Positions 50,303 through 59,106 of a stretch of DNA of 64,000 bases are shown here, piece by piece (position 1 is the stretch's first letter; each line of letters begins with the position of its first letter). The DNA is from Paraspadella gotoi (Eukaryota; Chaetognatha): positions 28,916,540 to 28,980,539 of the forward strand of contig CM119265.1 of assembly GCA_051294375.1 (NCBI GenBank), given 5' to 3'. The notes under the pieces were generated by a model that was given only the letters and a program-made list of their open reading frames with translations, searched no databases and had not been told where the DNA came from. Both the position numbers and the translations under genes were made by a program.

Positions 50303-50413
50303 GTTCCTCAGGTGGAAAACATAAAAGTCAATGATGACGAATACAAAGAATTTCTTGACAATTTCTTTGAACCTGGAAGAAAAGAATGGGAGGAAATTTG
50401 GTTTCGATCCTGA
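36818..50413 (+). CDS. F-box / leucine-rich-repeat protein, 12 exons
   Basis: Exons: 36818-36982, 37698-37813, 37893-38011, 38706-38800, 39229-39304, 41099-41136, 41360-41476, 41891-41951, 48473-48582, 49465-49548, 49779-49889, 50303-50413; every phase agrees; about 400 residues. Exons 1-2 carry an F-box: SQVFENFTSAELGILAQ then VSRAWRAEV, the usual L..IF..L...EL..ls.VSR.WR pattern, which binds Skp1 in SCF ubiquitin ligases. Later exons give LRR-like strands: FPELRRLVVESC, FPSLCWLTLD, FENLQLLRVVF, FKKLTSLSFL, FDDLRFLRIV, SSLDHLELTGF, which would bind the substrate. Intron 8 is 6.5 kb and contains an entire XK-like gene. An alternative last exon (42882-42934) would end the protein early, but the phase-1 join to 48473 and continued LRR pattern favour one long gene. 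Exon 2 might hide a small intron (37756-37802). Confidence 0.78.
37041..37150 (-). repeat. dispersed repeat R1, full copy (reverse)
   Basis: Plus strand reads GATACAACCAATATAAAAAA, AATAAGCTCTCTTGCCCC, CTTTGGAAAGGCTTG and AAGGCCTCCATCACTCTTAC. It lies in F-box intron 1. Confidence 0.93.
37817..37876 (+). repeat. (GA)n microsatellite starting at a splice donor
   Basis: The intron opens GTTTGAGAGAGAG and continues as pure GA to the acceptor region. The whole intron is only 79 bp and is mostly repeat. Confidence 0.95.
38139..38196 (-). repeat. R1 repeat, partial copy (reverse)
   Basis: ATGAAATTGGTACAACCAAT then AAAAATTATCCATTCATTTA, followed by AATAAAGAAGCTAT. Confidence 0.8.
38455..38705 (+). 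repeat. tandem copies of an intron-exon junction, TTCA-rich
   Basis: Exon 4 begins CCTCAG|GATTTCCAGAACTTCG. Upstream in the intron are TATTTCCAGAACTTCGTTC (38468), CCCCTCAGGATTTGGGGG (38532), GATTTCCAGAACTTTGTTC (38564) and CCCTCAGGATTTTGGGCG (38631), spaced about 100 bp and separated by TTCATTCA runs. Copies include the first exon bases as well as the acceptor. Confidence 0.88.
38811..39090. repeat. (AAAT)n microsatellite
   Basis: About 280 bp of AATA repeats with a few interruptions, in F-box intron 4. Open frames with Ile/Phe/Leu/Tyr only come from this tract. Confidence 0.95.
39481..39840 (-). repeat. 67-bp tandem array of an R1 segment
   Basis: GTAACACTATGAAATCGGTA begins at 39481, 39548, 39615, 39682 and 39749, an exact 67-bp period. 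Each unit contains ACAACTAATATAAAAATTAT and CCATTCATTTAATAAATAAG, the reverse of R1's 3' half. The last unit runs into further R1 sequence (CTTGCCCCGACTTTGGATAGG). Confidence 0.95.
39845..39985 (-). repeat. tRNA-derived SINE-like element
   Basis: The minus strand reads CTCAAAGAATCGGGGTTCTC then GCCCGGTGGCC, resembling a tRNA T-arm and B box, with GGTGCAGGAGGCTAGTC upstream in A-box position. The copy at 56668-56790 shares GGGGTTCTTGCCCGGTGG and the tail GGTGGATGAAAATTCACC (here GGTGGACTAAAATCCACC). Confidence 0.65.
40300..40520. repeat. telomere-like degenerate CCCTAA module
   Basis: ATCCCTAACCCTAACCTAAT is followed by many ATCCCTAAT, CACTAATC and CCTTAACC variants, ending AATTAAAATGGGGCACATC. 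The end AAAATGGGGC is the inverse of the GCCCCATTTT start seen at 21755. Confidence 0.75.
40892..40999. mobile_element. hairpin element with perfect 22-bp inverted ends
   Basis: The left arm 40892-40913 starts AACGATTTATTTTCAGATAG. The right arm 40978-40999 (CACTATCTGAAAATAAATCG plus TT) is its exact reverse complement. The 64-bp centre holds CAAGTCTTCATCAGCATCG and two copies of CATCGAAACAT. Related fragments lie at 465 and 26035. It is too short to code, so at most a non-autonomous element. Confidence 0.85.
42070..42246 (+). repeat. ~65-bp tandem triplication
   Basis: Three copies of TTGGCTTTTCCATC, then TCATCGAATTGACCAATCAG and AGAACTTGCC. The period is about 62-65 bp. It lies in F-box intron 8. 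Confidence 0.9.
42416..42775 (+). repeat. GTGATGTAAGGAC minisatellite
   Basis: Dozens of GTGATGTAAG and GATGTAAGGACA units over 360 bp, about 460 bp downstream of exon 8 of the F-box gene, whose donor reads GATGATG|GTAAGGACA. The unit resembles that donor with one G deleted. Both strands stay open (His/Thr/Ser/Leu frames) because of the repeat only. Confidence 0.9.
43905..44575. mobile_element. large imperfect palindrome / foldback element
   Basis: The left half (about 43905-44236) and right half (about 44255-44575) are imperfect inverted copies. Matching blocks include AGGCGTAGT / ACTACGCCTTAG, GGAACGAACAACAT / ATGTTGTTCATAA, CAGTAGGCCATATTTATTC / AAATATAGCCTACTGC, GCAGATTTGGATTCGTC / GACGAGGAATTCAAATCTGC and TTAAGTGGGTCAAAATTAAA / TTTAATTTTTAACCCACTTAA. 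A degenerate extra piece lies at 43620-43730. No transposase seen. The 61-codon frame at 44290 is part of one arm. Confidence 0.85.
44847..47513 (+). CDS. XK-related-like multi-pass membrane protein, intronless (888 aa)
   Basis: Single open frame. N-terminal helix LVVSIVLAVLDIGTDI holds D22-x3-D26, as in XK/XKR proteins (D-V/I-x-T-D); residues about 137-145 give ESFPQLLVQ, the E-x-x-P-Q-L-x-Q helix of that family; next come a Cys-rich loop (KCFCSPEKS) and FISIMISMLSLAKAS. At least eight hydrophobic segments follow to the C-terminus. Animal XKRs include caspase-activated phospholipid scramblases, but this protein is about twice their usual length and the second half is unfamiliar, so I call it XK-like, not a scramblase. 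It shares all these motifs in order with the 54253 gene. An acceptor-like CTTTTTAG lies directly before the ATG, so a 5'UTR intron is possible. The gene lies wholly inside F-box intron 8, same strand. An alternative is a lineage-specific chemoreceptor-like family. Confidence 0.75.
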   Translation: MTAEMNLKTIFLVVSIVLAVLDIGTDIQTMIKFSSNGQEMIRFIGSYSLSIIFVTHCFISAIYGLVVIQKKKHLYPRLRSSRFIKISMILAHIFGLGVVPFSLDNFMDERFEVVMNPLERMTKISVEESMTLIQTLTESFPQLLVQTFLLVLSETSETELVCVPHCVITKKYLPNLFFNPATKEWKFSQQQVRQICSLQSYLNYRDTGNSSSSKCFCSPEKSLLKYTRYFRCSWFTQDHYVQFISIMISMLSLAKASTNQRLKALLSDHNLQSKTLTIITIFGNIQGVIGSSVFLYIIYIKAININLFIILLTPLSLLRLYTFFELKATWKVLCLNFHHDYKFTFMLVFQLLMTPMWTLIFWSLLAMIEKHILLNDLTVLAIEQNHWTYILYAGFSAESVNWGLSKLNQDYVPHISIFQNIWDKDKHNNGELCAKSQGIMNRILDPKKIFLFLKTWYRFYGFDIYTLCNAPQNILFFKSIEEKKLILNAAIPNVVLKLGNYYYLAPSYFSIVCIVGFDAILGFFYISILIFVALKYNKIKMLPYFITCLVFLIPILIIGSNIFFAFKHYSLLEYEVKSGKVKQYSECEENIQIDLCLKMLKNTNLLSFKENIYFWNNFILFTPLTFTILFFHVAFNNLKNKSSSLISKTIFIFCGILLLSIPGFVHTLQPNSNFYKDIFKNVKILCEFEETYLNEKQSGNLWKKLHEKLFLFLFLKEIYPFLFCTSFLPVLILISAFTSILTKNKAKSIMIFFKCLLIIVYLIFCFSESLHQDHEIKERNDSYLFSDTSIFQLDLEKAKLEQASSYGWESYSSIYYAMVPISKILFSCRFERSHGHNFNRKFILQKVKNIDRMLKEFLEHVEVNSNDRYQFFYILFTAVPVLMYILAF
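47514..48472. other. intronic remainder before F-box exon 9
   Basis: AT-rich, then CCCCCTACATCATCTC repeats (48300-48450) that form the pyrimidine-rich lead-in to the acceptor at 48472. Apparent ORF 48243-48596 is mostly this repeat. Only its last part overlaps the real exon, in another frame. Confidence 0.7.
48300..48455 (+). repeat. CCCCCTACATCATCTC tandem repeat ahead of an acceptor
   Basis: Seven or so units of TCCCCCCTACATCATCTC with a period of 18-20 bp, ending about 20 bp before the exon. Confidence 0.9.
50258..50300 (+). repeat. (TC)n tract forming a 3' splice site
   Basis: A pure CT run that ends TCTCTCAG directly at the last F-box exon, so the microsatellite is the polypyrimidine tract. 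Confidence 0.96.
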
Positions 50414-50903
50414 GATGAAAAAATTATTTGGGCTAAAATGAAAAAAAAATTTTGACAATAAGTTAAAGCAATTGTAGTAAAAAACCTATTGTTATTTTTA
50501 GTCAGGCAATAGAATCAGATTCAACAGAAAATAGGCATCATTATTAGTAAGGATGGGGAAAATAGAAATCCATTCATGACACTAAGCGCTAATAAGCGTG
50601 GAATACAGTTAGATTTTCAATAACAGTTATTTCTTTAGAAAAAACTATGCAAAATGTGATACTAAAATGATTTTCTTATAATTCATCATTGTGCTTTTTA
50701 TTTCCTCTTCATTCTCTTCTTTATAATTGTATTCCTTTTTCTCTTCCTCCTCTCTCTCTTCTTCTTCTCTCTCCTCCTCCTGCTCCCCTTCCTCATCCTC
50801 CTCCTACTCCTTCTCCCCTTCCTCCTCTTCCTCCTTCTTCCCCTCCCATTCCTCCCCCTCTTCCTTCACCACCTCTCTCTCTTCCTCCCTCTCCCTTCAC
50901 CTC

Positions 50904-53900
50904 CTACTCCTTCTCCCTCTCCCCTTCCTCCCCCTCCTCCTCCTTATCCCCCTGCCCTTCCTCCTCCTCCTCCTCTTCCTTCACCACCCTCATAAACTCC
51001 TCATTAACATTTTCCCTGGCGAACTTTGGATTTCCTTCAACGACTCGAAACTCAAACTTGGAATCGCTCGTCAACGAGTCTCGATCTTGGGACCAACTGA
51101 AGAGGACGGCGTCGGCGAACTCGGCGAAGGGATTCACCTATGAGGTGGTAGTGGGGTGGTTGGAGGGGTAAGAGAGGGTGGTGAGGTGGTTGGAGGGGGA
51201 AGAGGTGTTGGTGAGCGAAGAGGGGAAGGGGATGAAGTAGATTTGGGGATTCGAAGGTTTGTCACTTACAAAGATTATTATTATGTTGGCTAGAATTTTT
51301 ATGTTTGTTTAACTTTAAGAATTGATTTATATTTTTTAGGATATTAAAATGGAGATTATTTATTTTTGGTTTTTTTCGTTAGACCGAATATAGATTTATT
51401 GTGTCGCTGCGGCTGCAGGATAATGATACCATTACAAGACAGATCTATGATGCAATATTTATTACAAATATATTGTTCATTCGAGATTGATTTCCTACAA
51501 ATGTTACTTCATGATTATCCTTCATGATAATCAAAAAATGATTTATCACTGATTAACTTACCTCAACAACAAAAAGTTCATCAACTCCGACAACAACAAC
51601 ATCAAGAACGTAACTGTCCAATGAGAGAGCGGGGATAATCTGCAGATTAAAGTCAATATATGTAATTTTAATGCAACTCTGTTCCCCTTTTCCTTATTCT
51701 CTTTTCTCTTTTAATGGAACTCTGTTCCCCTTTTCCTTATTCTCTTTTCTCTTTTAATGGAACTCTGTTCCCCTTTTCCTTATTCTCTTTTCTCTTTTAA
51801 TGGAACTCTGTTCCCCTTTTCCTTATTCTCTTTTCTCTTTTAATGGAACTCTGTTCCCCTTTTCCTTATTCTCTTTTCTCTTTTAATGGAACTCTGTTCC
51901 CCTTTTCCTAATTCTCCTTTCTCTCTGCTCTCAACATTTCCTCCTTCTTTCCTTCCTTTCTCTCTCTCTTCTCACCTTCCTTCTTTCCCTTCCTTCCTCA
52001 ACCCTTCCCTCTTATCTTCCTTCCTTTTTATCCATCTTTCATCCCTCTCTCTTTCTACCTTCCTTCATACATCTTCCAAAACATTTTTCTTCCTTCTATC
52101 CGTCTTTCCTTCTTATTTTCTTTCCTCCATTCCTTTTATATCCTCCATTCCTCTCTCCCCCCTATCCCTCTCACCTTTCCTTCAACAAACTCCCTAATCC
52201 TCTCACGGATGCGTCTTTTGTTTTCCACCAACGTCGGCACATAGATGGCAGCGTTGTACTGCGTCGCCGCGGTGACACGTCGGCGGTGAACGAAGACGCG
52301 GAACTCGTTCTCGGGTTCGATTTCGGCGAATTGACGAAGGATAATATGAAGTGGGGGTGGAGAGGAGGCTGGGAGGAGGAAGGGGTGGGTGAGGGATAAA
52401 AGGAGAATAGGGTAAAGGGACAATGGTCACGTCGGTTGATAGGATGATAGAGGATGATAATACTGAACATATAAAAGGCACTCAATGGGCTGTTGCTATT
52501 TATTTTATAATCCGAGGGCCCCTCCCAGTCATGAACAAGACTGGGTCGTCTTTATTTCCTTAAAACACTTTATTTAAGGTTCCGAAATTCACTATTTCCT
52601 GATCAGATTTGCAACTTTGACAGTGAAATTTTTTTTCAGCAATCTCTTTCTTATCACCAGCATGCAGTTTCTTTGTTTCTTACCCCCCCACCTCCCACAC
52701 ATAATCAAACCTTTGACATGCTTCTTCAAATCTCCCCTGATCCTCTTGCTAAGCAGCAGTAGCTCCACCGCCTCTGCTCCGCTGCGGACGGCCAGTTCCA
52801 GGATGCTTGCTGCGTGTACAGCCTGCAGCTTGGAGTTGTCGTCAGAGGATGGAGGAAGGTCGGGATGTTGTTGTTGAAATACGCGGTTCTGGAGAATTTC
52901 ATTTCATTGAAGTCCTTATCAAATTTTACTAGTGTCAAGCCTATCTAATATCTAATATCCCTATCTAATAATATTTCTTATATTCCGAGAGGGTAAGGTT
53001 AGTAACATCATAATCATGTTGGTGCTAAAATAAATGCACCAGTTGAGGGAGGCAATCCAAAGCCTTACAATGAGGTGGCCCAGGCTATACCTTTGAGGCC
53101 CTCCGAGGCATTTCTCTAGTTGTGCTCCGCGCTTGAAAACTATGAAATGATGTACTAGTAATATTAGTAAAGTTCACCTGCTCTCTCTTCTCTTTAAGGC
53201 ATTTCCGATAAGCAGTGGCAAATCCTGGTTTCTTTAAACTCGCATCTTTGGGACTTCGAGTGGAGAGACGGACAAAGCCAGGGAGCCTGAAATGAGGGAG
53301 TTGGGTATTGAAGAGGGATTGGGGTTCGTGAAGAAGTGAGTGATTTAAAGATCAATTGGAGGTTGTGAAATGGGTAGCAGTGTAGGAAGCTACTTCAAAT
53401 TGCATCAAAACTTGTGAATGACTCTAATTGGGCTGAAGACTACTACATTTGATAAGTATCATCTTTACAATCTCACTAGCAAAGAAACCCAGGTTTGGGA
53501 CCAGGCCTGGTGGTTTTTCAATGCCTCTTACATCTTCCCTCTAACCTGTCTCTGCCGATTCCCATCTTCTCAAAGCGATGGTCGATCTTTGTCTTCAAAT
53601 CTTCCAACGCTGATTCCATTTCTGCCTTTAATGATTGAGGCTGAACGTCATTGTCGTCGTCTTCATTGTCGTCGTCGTCCTTTCTTCGAGATGAGGCCAA
53701 GAGGGCGTGGATCTCAGTTTGTGTCAATTCGAACATTGAGGATTTAAAAGTGAATTCCGCAATGGCGTCGTAGTACCTGACAAAAAGCAAGGCATGACAA
53801 TAGAAGACAAGAAAAAAAGAAAATGATGGGAAAAAAAGTACGAGGCAGATACAGATTCTTGAGACATTAAGGTAAAAAATAGGCAATTAGGTCAATTAAG

Positions 53901-56900
53901 GTAACAAGTTAATTAACCCAGATCAATTAAAGTGACTCACAACAAAACGATAATTATGAAAAATTTCAATTAAACATTAATTTTGTACATATCAATTATA
54001 TATCACAATAAATATATGAACTTTTATTATCATTAAGATTCAATAACCATCGTGATCAGTTCAGTTAATAAGAATCAAAATAAATAGATAGAAGGAAAAG
54101 AATCAAGTATTCAAGTTCAACCTTTTTATTTAGAGCAAGTACAAAATAGTTTAATGACTCAAACAATAAAAATTGCTTATAATTTTTTGAAAAGAAATCA
54201 GTATACTTAATAAGATTAGAATTTTAGTAATATATTGATAACCTGTCCGGAGTCAAATAGTTCCAAAAATGCACATAACAGGGATAATAACTAAAAATAC
54301 ATTGATGATGTTATATAAATTTGCAGATTCATTTTTCAAATAAGCTATATAATTGTTTAAAAGCGAATCAATATCTTCTTTCATCGTTAAATAGCATTTT
54401 TCAAATATTTTAATAAGATGAAAATTACCAAGTGACTCTTCTTTCACAGTCACAGCAAATTTTGAAAGATATTCATCATGCGGGTATGGTAAAACAATTT
54501 CAAGAATCTTTTCATGAAAATGATAGTTATGTTTTGAGGATGGATTCAAAATTTTAAAAAGACAAGTATAAAAAACCATAGTAGAGATTATAAAAATGGA
54601 TTTAATTCGAAACCACAATTTCGGTCGATGTTTTGAGAATTTGAATAAGAAGAGAAAACTTATTGCTAAAAGAGGGAGACATGAGCTGATGAAAGTAAGA
54701 AAAAAAGCTTCATGAAAAGCAGTTATAGTTAAGAGAGGACAATAATAGTCTATCACTGTTTTGTATCGTGAAGATAGACTCATAGATGGCGAGCATTTCC
54801 GAGAAATAATGCCTTTGAAATACTTAAAGTTTCTTTCTTGTCTTAAAAGATAAGAGGAAATTGGCAAAATGCTTGCAAAAAGGTAATTGATAGCTATAGC
54901 CCAATTATTTCCATGCATCTTTGGCCAAACCTCAAGAAAGTGAAAAACAAAAAAAGAAAATGGCCATGACAAACAAAAGTTTGTTAGCATTGTGAAGCTT
55001 CGATATAGTCGTTCTTTTGATGCGAATACAACTTTGTAAAAGCTCTGATTATAAAGACAGTCTTTTATAAAATATTTATCTCTGCAGCGTTGCATGTTTG
55101 CATCATGACTTATCATGGCGTAAATATTGATGCTGAGAATAATCAGTTTGGCTGAAGATACGGACGTTAACCAAAAGGCTTTTTTAAACTGATGATTGGT
55201 CAGCAAATAAACGTTAATGTAAAACAGGGACAAAAAATGATCTAAACATAAAATGCAAAGAACGGTTAAATGATGAGGTTCCAAAAGTTTGTAATTTCCC
55301 AGTCTAATGGAAAACCACGGTGAACGCTTTTTTGTGCATGCTACAAGATTTGTGTGACCAAAGCTTATTTTCTTTCCGAAATCATAATCAACAAGTCCAA
55401 TTAGTTTAAAACAAATGGGGGATGCTTCAATAAGAAAAATCTTTGGAATTTTTTCAGTTGTACTAAATATTTTCAAACCCCATCTGGAACATTTCGTGAT
55501 TGAACGAATTTTCTTAACAATTAAAATATGCTTATCAACATTAAAGAAGAAAGAAACCACTAACAAAGGCCAAGTTATCATAAAATTCAGTTCCTTAAAT
55601 GATGTAGTTGACTTCCTATGAGATATTTTAACTTCTCGAAAACTATGGAAAAAATCTTTCAACTCAGTGACAGTAAAGATTCGCCAGAGAATCATTGGAC
55701 TTAAGAGAATAAACCAGAGAGACTTAGTGAATACCCAGGAATAAACAAAATATGATAAAGTAAAAAGGCCACAGATTCCCTGGAATAAGCCAAGCAATAC
55801 AACAAAATTCAGCAATTTCTTTCCATTATCCCGGAATACCACCGCGGCTTTAGCCAGGCTCGTCGTTGAAAGACCAAAGGAGATAATTGTCATGTAATCT
55901 TCGATCTCCCAGTAGCATTTAAAATCAAGATGGCGACTGTATACACTTTCACATTTGCAAGTTTTGTTTGCAAGTTCTCTCATTGTTCCATTGCCAGTGA
56001 ATTCAAACAACTTAAAGTCCAATTGAAGTTGGTAAAAATTTTTGGGAAAGCAAATCTTCTTCATTCCACCAGTCATGTGGACTATAATCACGATTGCTTG
56101 AAGCAGAAATTGAGGGAAAGTCTCCACTAATAGTTGCAACCTATCCAGCATTTCCAAGAATTGGAGCTTGGTTACTGACGTCTGTGAATTTTTTTCATTT
56201 TTAGATTTTACTCGCTTGCACAGTGGAGGTGAAGACGCCTGCAGAGTAGGAACCGAAGATGGTTCAGGCATGGTCTCAATAGGTGAAGATGTAGATGATT
56301 GAATTGGATAATCTCTCTGATCAGAATGATCATCAATCATAAATACAACATTTCCAAAACCAAAGAAACAGCTTATCAGAGTGGCCATCTTCCTAAGAAA
56401 GCCGCCAGAGAAACGTGGATAAAGCAGCGCTTCTTCGGAGAGGCGGCGCCAGACAAATGCGCAGACTATGGCGCCGTGCAGCGCCAGTATGAACCACATT
56501 GAATAGGCGATGTATCTTAAATATTTGACTGGGTCTTGAGTAAAAGTGATCGCCGTGCGGATGTCTGTGATTACGTCGAGAGCACTTAACGCTACATTAA
56601 CCATCAAGAGATTTGAACTCGACATGTTTTCTACATGGTGACAATTTTACAAGCGCCGGTAAAAAAACGCTTGAAGAGACGTCCCTCTTAACTGCTAGGG
56701 GACCACCGGGCAAGAACCCCGGACCTTTGGGGCACCAATAGAACGGTTGGTGAATTTTCATCCACCATACGCTGTCATTTGCAAACCCATGAAGATTTTT
56801 TCAATGTTAAATATGAATTTAAAAGTAAAAACCCAAACTATTTGTATATGCAAATTTTATCAGTATCGACTTTGATATGCCTTAGCAATGATAGCAGGAA

Positions 56901-58458
56901 GATGGATTTGAAAATCGTCTCTAATTTCTAAACTCACTTTTTTAATTTAATTTTTTTCTTTTACTTTCAGTAAGTTTTCTGACGAAATTTGAAATAAAAT
57001 AATATTAATATTATTATCTCCTGAAAGCTCTTTCAATTTTAAAATGAATGACGTACTTACGAATACTGTAGTATAAAATTTAACCGGCCCAGCTTTAATT
57101 TCATTAGGATACTCAAAAACGAGATATCTTTCCAAAAATCAATAGCTGGAGGGTAAATTTAAGATTTTTATCAAATTGTGATTGGCTATCTTAAATCATT
57201 TTTTCTCAGGCTCTTTCATGATACTTATATAAATAATAATATTTTATGTTATAATAATTTAAACAGGTGATTTATTTAAAAAAAAATATTTAAAATTTTA
57301 GATAATTCACTTTTGACTCTCTTAATTGAACCAAGACTTGGCAATTTAATTTTTATGTTAGAGCTTTCGTAAGTATATCATTCTATTAATTTTTAAGGGC
57401 TTTCCAAGTATATTAATATTGTTAATATCTTAATAAGTACTTTGTTTAAAAAAGTGCTAAAAGTTCAAAAAAAAATTTGTATTTAAAAATAGTGAGTTGG
57501 AAAATGAAACCCGATTTGAAAAAACAACCTTCTCCACTCATTGTCAAGGCATATCTTAACTGATCAATATAAAATTTAAACACATAAATGGTTTTAATAT
57601 TTTATTCTCAAATAATTTTTAAAATCAATGAAATAACCACTGGTTTGCAAATTACAGGGTTTTTTTTAAGGGGTTTGTTAAATTGTCACCATGTAAAGGT
57701 TGGATACGGAATAACTGACAAATGAATGAAATAGAGAATGAGAAAGAGAGAGACAGAGAGAGCAAACGACGCCTAATTGAAAACAGTTTTTCATCTAAAT
57801 TTCTCTTTCAAACTGGCAAATGGAATTTTATATAATTTAATTAAAAACCTTTTCATTTGCTAAATATTAGTTACTTATTCTGATCGAAATAAGTTATTTG
57901 AGAAAAAAAAATATCATGTGAAAATTGCAAAGCATCGAATCTTTAAGAATATTTATTTTCCAAGAAATGTATTTTATATTATTTATAAATGTTAAATGAG
58001 AAAAGAAAGATGAGCAGGCTGTCAAACCAATTAAAAGCAGAAAGCGGTCTACCAGTCTGGTTATACAACCGAGATAGACTTTTTTTAACCTTGAAAACTC
58101 GAAGAATATTTTACTGTTCCGATTAGGGTTATGTAATTTTAGGGTAATAAAAAAAATAATTAAATAGAACTCAAAATTTTTCCTGAATGTTGAAAACTGA
58201 ATAACTGCAAAAACATTGAAAAGCTTTATTCTTCTATGAATATGAATGATAAAATTTAATTAATGATTTAACTGTTTCCGATAATGATTTTATTTTATAA
58301 GTTAAACCTTACCTTTCGAAATAAGCTTCTTCGGTAAGTCTATCGTACTCTTTTGAATTTTCGCAAATAAGTTTTTCGGGTTTATCCAAATTTTTTCTCG
58401 AAGTTTCTGTTTTTTTAAGAGTAATTTGAGAAAGTTGCTCCGACAGAGAGAGAGACAT
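50904..58458 (-). CDS. CDC123: CDC123 (D123) eIF2-assembly factor homologue, seven exons
   Basis: Minus-strand exons: 58313-58458, 53546-53776, 53178-53286, 52711-52888, 52175-52368, 51562-51639, 50904-51137; all phases agree; about 389 residues. CDC123 is an ATP-grasp-fold protein needed to assemble translation initiation factor eIF2. Motifs in order: YYDAIAEFTFKSS; GFVRLSTRSPKDA (ATP-grasp core of the family); EAVELLLLSKRIRGDL; ILRQFAEIEPENEFRVFVHR (family E-F-R-x-F-V); SLDSYVLDVVV; EVNPFAEFADAVLFSW (family I-D-x-N-P-F-x-E-x-T-D-x-L-L-F-x-W). The usual L-I-D before N-P-F is F-V-V-E-V here, a possible change at a metal/ATP-binding acid. The stop at 50904 gives a Glu-rich tail encoded by a purine tract; a GTGAAGG donor at 50984 could lead to another end. 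Exon 1 is separated by a 4.5-kb intron holding an XK-like gene. Confidence 0.88.
51240..51560. other. CDC123 intron 6 sequence
   Basis: AT-rich, no feature beyond the donor GTAAGTTAATC at 51561 (minus strand). Confidence 0.7.
51671..51912. repeat. 43-bp tandem array in CDC123 intron 5
   Basis: ATGGAACTCTGTTCCCCTTT recurs at 51714, 51757 and 51800 and twice more, exactly every 43 bp, with a diverged first copy (ATGCAACTCTG) near 51671. Copies are almost identical, implying recent expansion. Confidence 0.95.
53777..54252. other. CDC123 intron 1, 3' part
   Basis: AT-rich sequence between the XK-like gene's stop and the acceptor at 53777. Nothing else seen. Confidence 0.6.
54253..56625 (-). CDS. 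XK-related-like multi-pass membrane protein, intronless (790 aa)
   Basis: Single open frame. Helix 1 VNVALSALDVITDIRTAI has D17-x3-D21; residues about 170 give VETFPQFLLQAIVIIV; then CKCESVYS, ISFGLSTTSLAKAAVVF and LLGLFQGICGLF. Each has a counterpart at the same place in the 44847 protein (ESFPQLLVQ, KCFCSPEKS, ISMLSLAKAS, FGNIQGVIG), so the two are divergent paralogues; they differ in an inserted Ser/Pro-rich loop (SSTSSPIETMPEPSSVP) here. Eight or more hydrophobic segments follow. The XK/XKR family includes phospholipid scramblases and the Kell-associated XK protein; the activity here is unknown. The whole gene lies inside intron 1 of CDC123 on the same strand, 476 bp from the next exon. 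No intron, and no poly(A) or target-site duplication that I could see to prove retroposition. Confidence 0.75.
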   Translation of the reverse strand: MSSSNLLMVNVALSALDVITDIRTAITFTQDPVKYLRYIAYSMWFILALHGAIVCAFVWRRLSEEALLYPRFSGGFLRKMATLISCFFGFGNVVFMIDDHSDQRDYPIQSSTSSPIETMPEPSSVPTLQASSPPLCKRVKSKNEKNSQTSVTKLQFLEMLDRLQLLVETFPQFLLQAIVIIVHMTGGMKKICFPKNFYQLQLDFKLFEFTGNGTMRELANKTCKCESVYSRHLDFKCYWEIEDYMTIISFGLSTTSLAKAAVVFRDNGKKLLNFVVLLGLFQGICGLFTLSYFVYSWVFTKSLWFILLSPMILWRIFTVTELKDFFHSFREVKISHRKSTTSFKELNFMITWPLLVVSFFFNVDKHILIVKKIRSITKCSRWGLKIFSTTEKIPKIFLIEASPICFKLIGLVDYDFGKKISFGHTNLVACTKKRSPWFSIRLGNYKLLEPHHLTVLCILCLDHFLSLFYINVYLLTNHQFKKAFWLTSVSSAKLIILSINIYAMISHDANMQRCRDKYFIKDCLYNQSFYKVVFASKERLYRSFTMLTNFCLSWPFSFFVFHFLEVWPKMHGNNWAIAINYLFASILPISSYLLRQERNFKYFKGIISRKCSPSMSLSSRYKTVIDYYCPLLTITAFHEAFFLTFISSCLPLLAISFLFLFKFSKHRPKLWFRIKSIFIISTMVFYTCLFKILNPSSKHNYHFHEKILEIVLPYPHDEYLSKFAVTVKEESLGNFHLIKIFEKCYLTMKEDIDSLLNNYIAYLKNESANLYNIINVFLVIIPVMCIFGTI
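56626..58312. other. CDC123 intron 1, 5' part
   Basis: AT-rich with a SINE-like copy at 56668-56790. Its inner part has short reverse frames (e.g. 56947-57135) that I do not regard as genes. Confidence 0.6.
56668..56790 (-). repeat. tRNA-derived SINE-like element
   Basis: The minus strand has CCAAAGGTCCGGGGTTCTTG and CCCGGTGGTCCCCTAGCAG, the same B-box region as the 39845 copy. It lies about 40 bp upstream of the 54253-56625 gene's start codon, so it could supply promoter sequence. Confidence 0.65.
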
Positions 58459-59106
58459 TCTGAGAACGAAAAAAAGAAAACTTGTTAGTAAGGGTTAGTT
58501 TTTTTTTTTTTTTTTTAATTTTTTTAGTTTTTTTAGTTTTTTAGATGAATGAAAGGTTTATTTCGCTTCTATTTTAATTCAGAGCCAATTCCTAAAAACG
58601 AGTTCTCTCTCTACCAGCATCGATGAATCAACTAAAAACAAATATGAATCATTACTCGATCTTATTTAAAGATACTTTTAAATCTTTAAATTATAGTGTG
58701 TCTAAAAGTAGGCTATTTTTAAACACTTTAGAAAAGAGCACAATGACGATGAAATAATAATGATGAAACAATACGTTAACATTTTTAGCCAAATTATTAA
58801 GGATATAAATTATTTTGTTTTAAACACAAACCGAACACGAGATGTCGCTTTGGGGTAGAAATGAAACAAAAGACTCTCATATTTTTTCCCTCAGAAATTC
58901 CGACTTTAAAAAGAAACGAAAGAGAAATAATCTTTCCCTACCGACGTCGAGACATTTGATGATTGATAATAAAAAAACAAAAAAACAAAAGACAATCGCA
59001 ATTCATTTATGAAAATAATATTAACGTATTTGCGACGTGAAAAAGAAACAGGGTCTAAAAAAGGGAGAGAGTCTAAAAAGATCAGATCCTGACCCCGAAG
59101 GCGACC
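58459..59106. other. divergent intergenic region between CDC123 and PKA-R
   Basis: 648 bp separates two divergently oriented start codons, so both promoters should lie here. It contains a T-rich run (58499-58545) and AT-rich DNA. No TATA box or initiator stands out. Confidence 0.6.

Noticed and set aside
53040-53140. GC-richer block in CDC123 intron 3 (GGTGGCCCAGGC)
   Set aside because: It looks like a decayed dispersed repeat, but I could not match it to another copy in the window.
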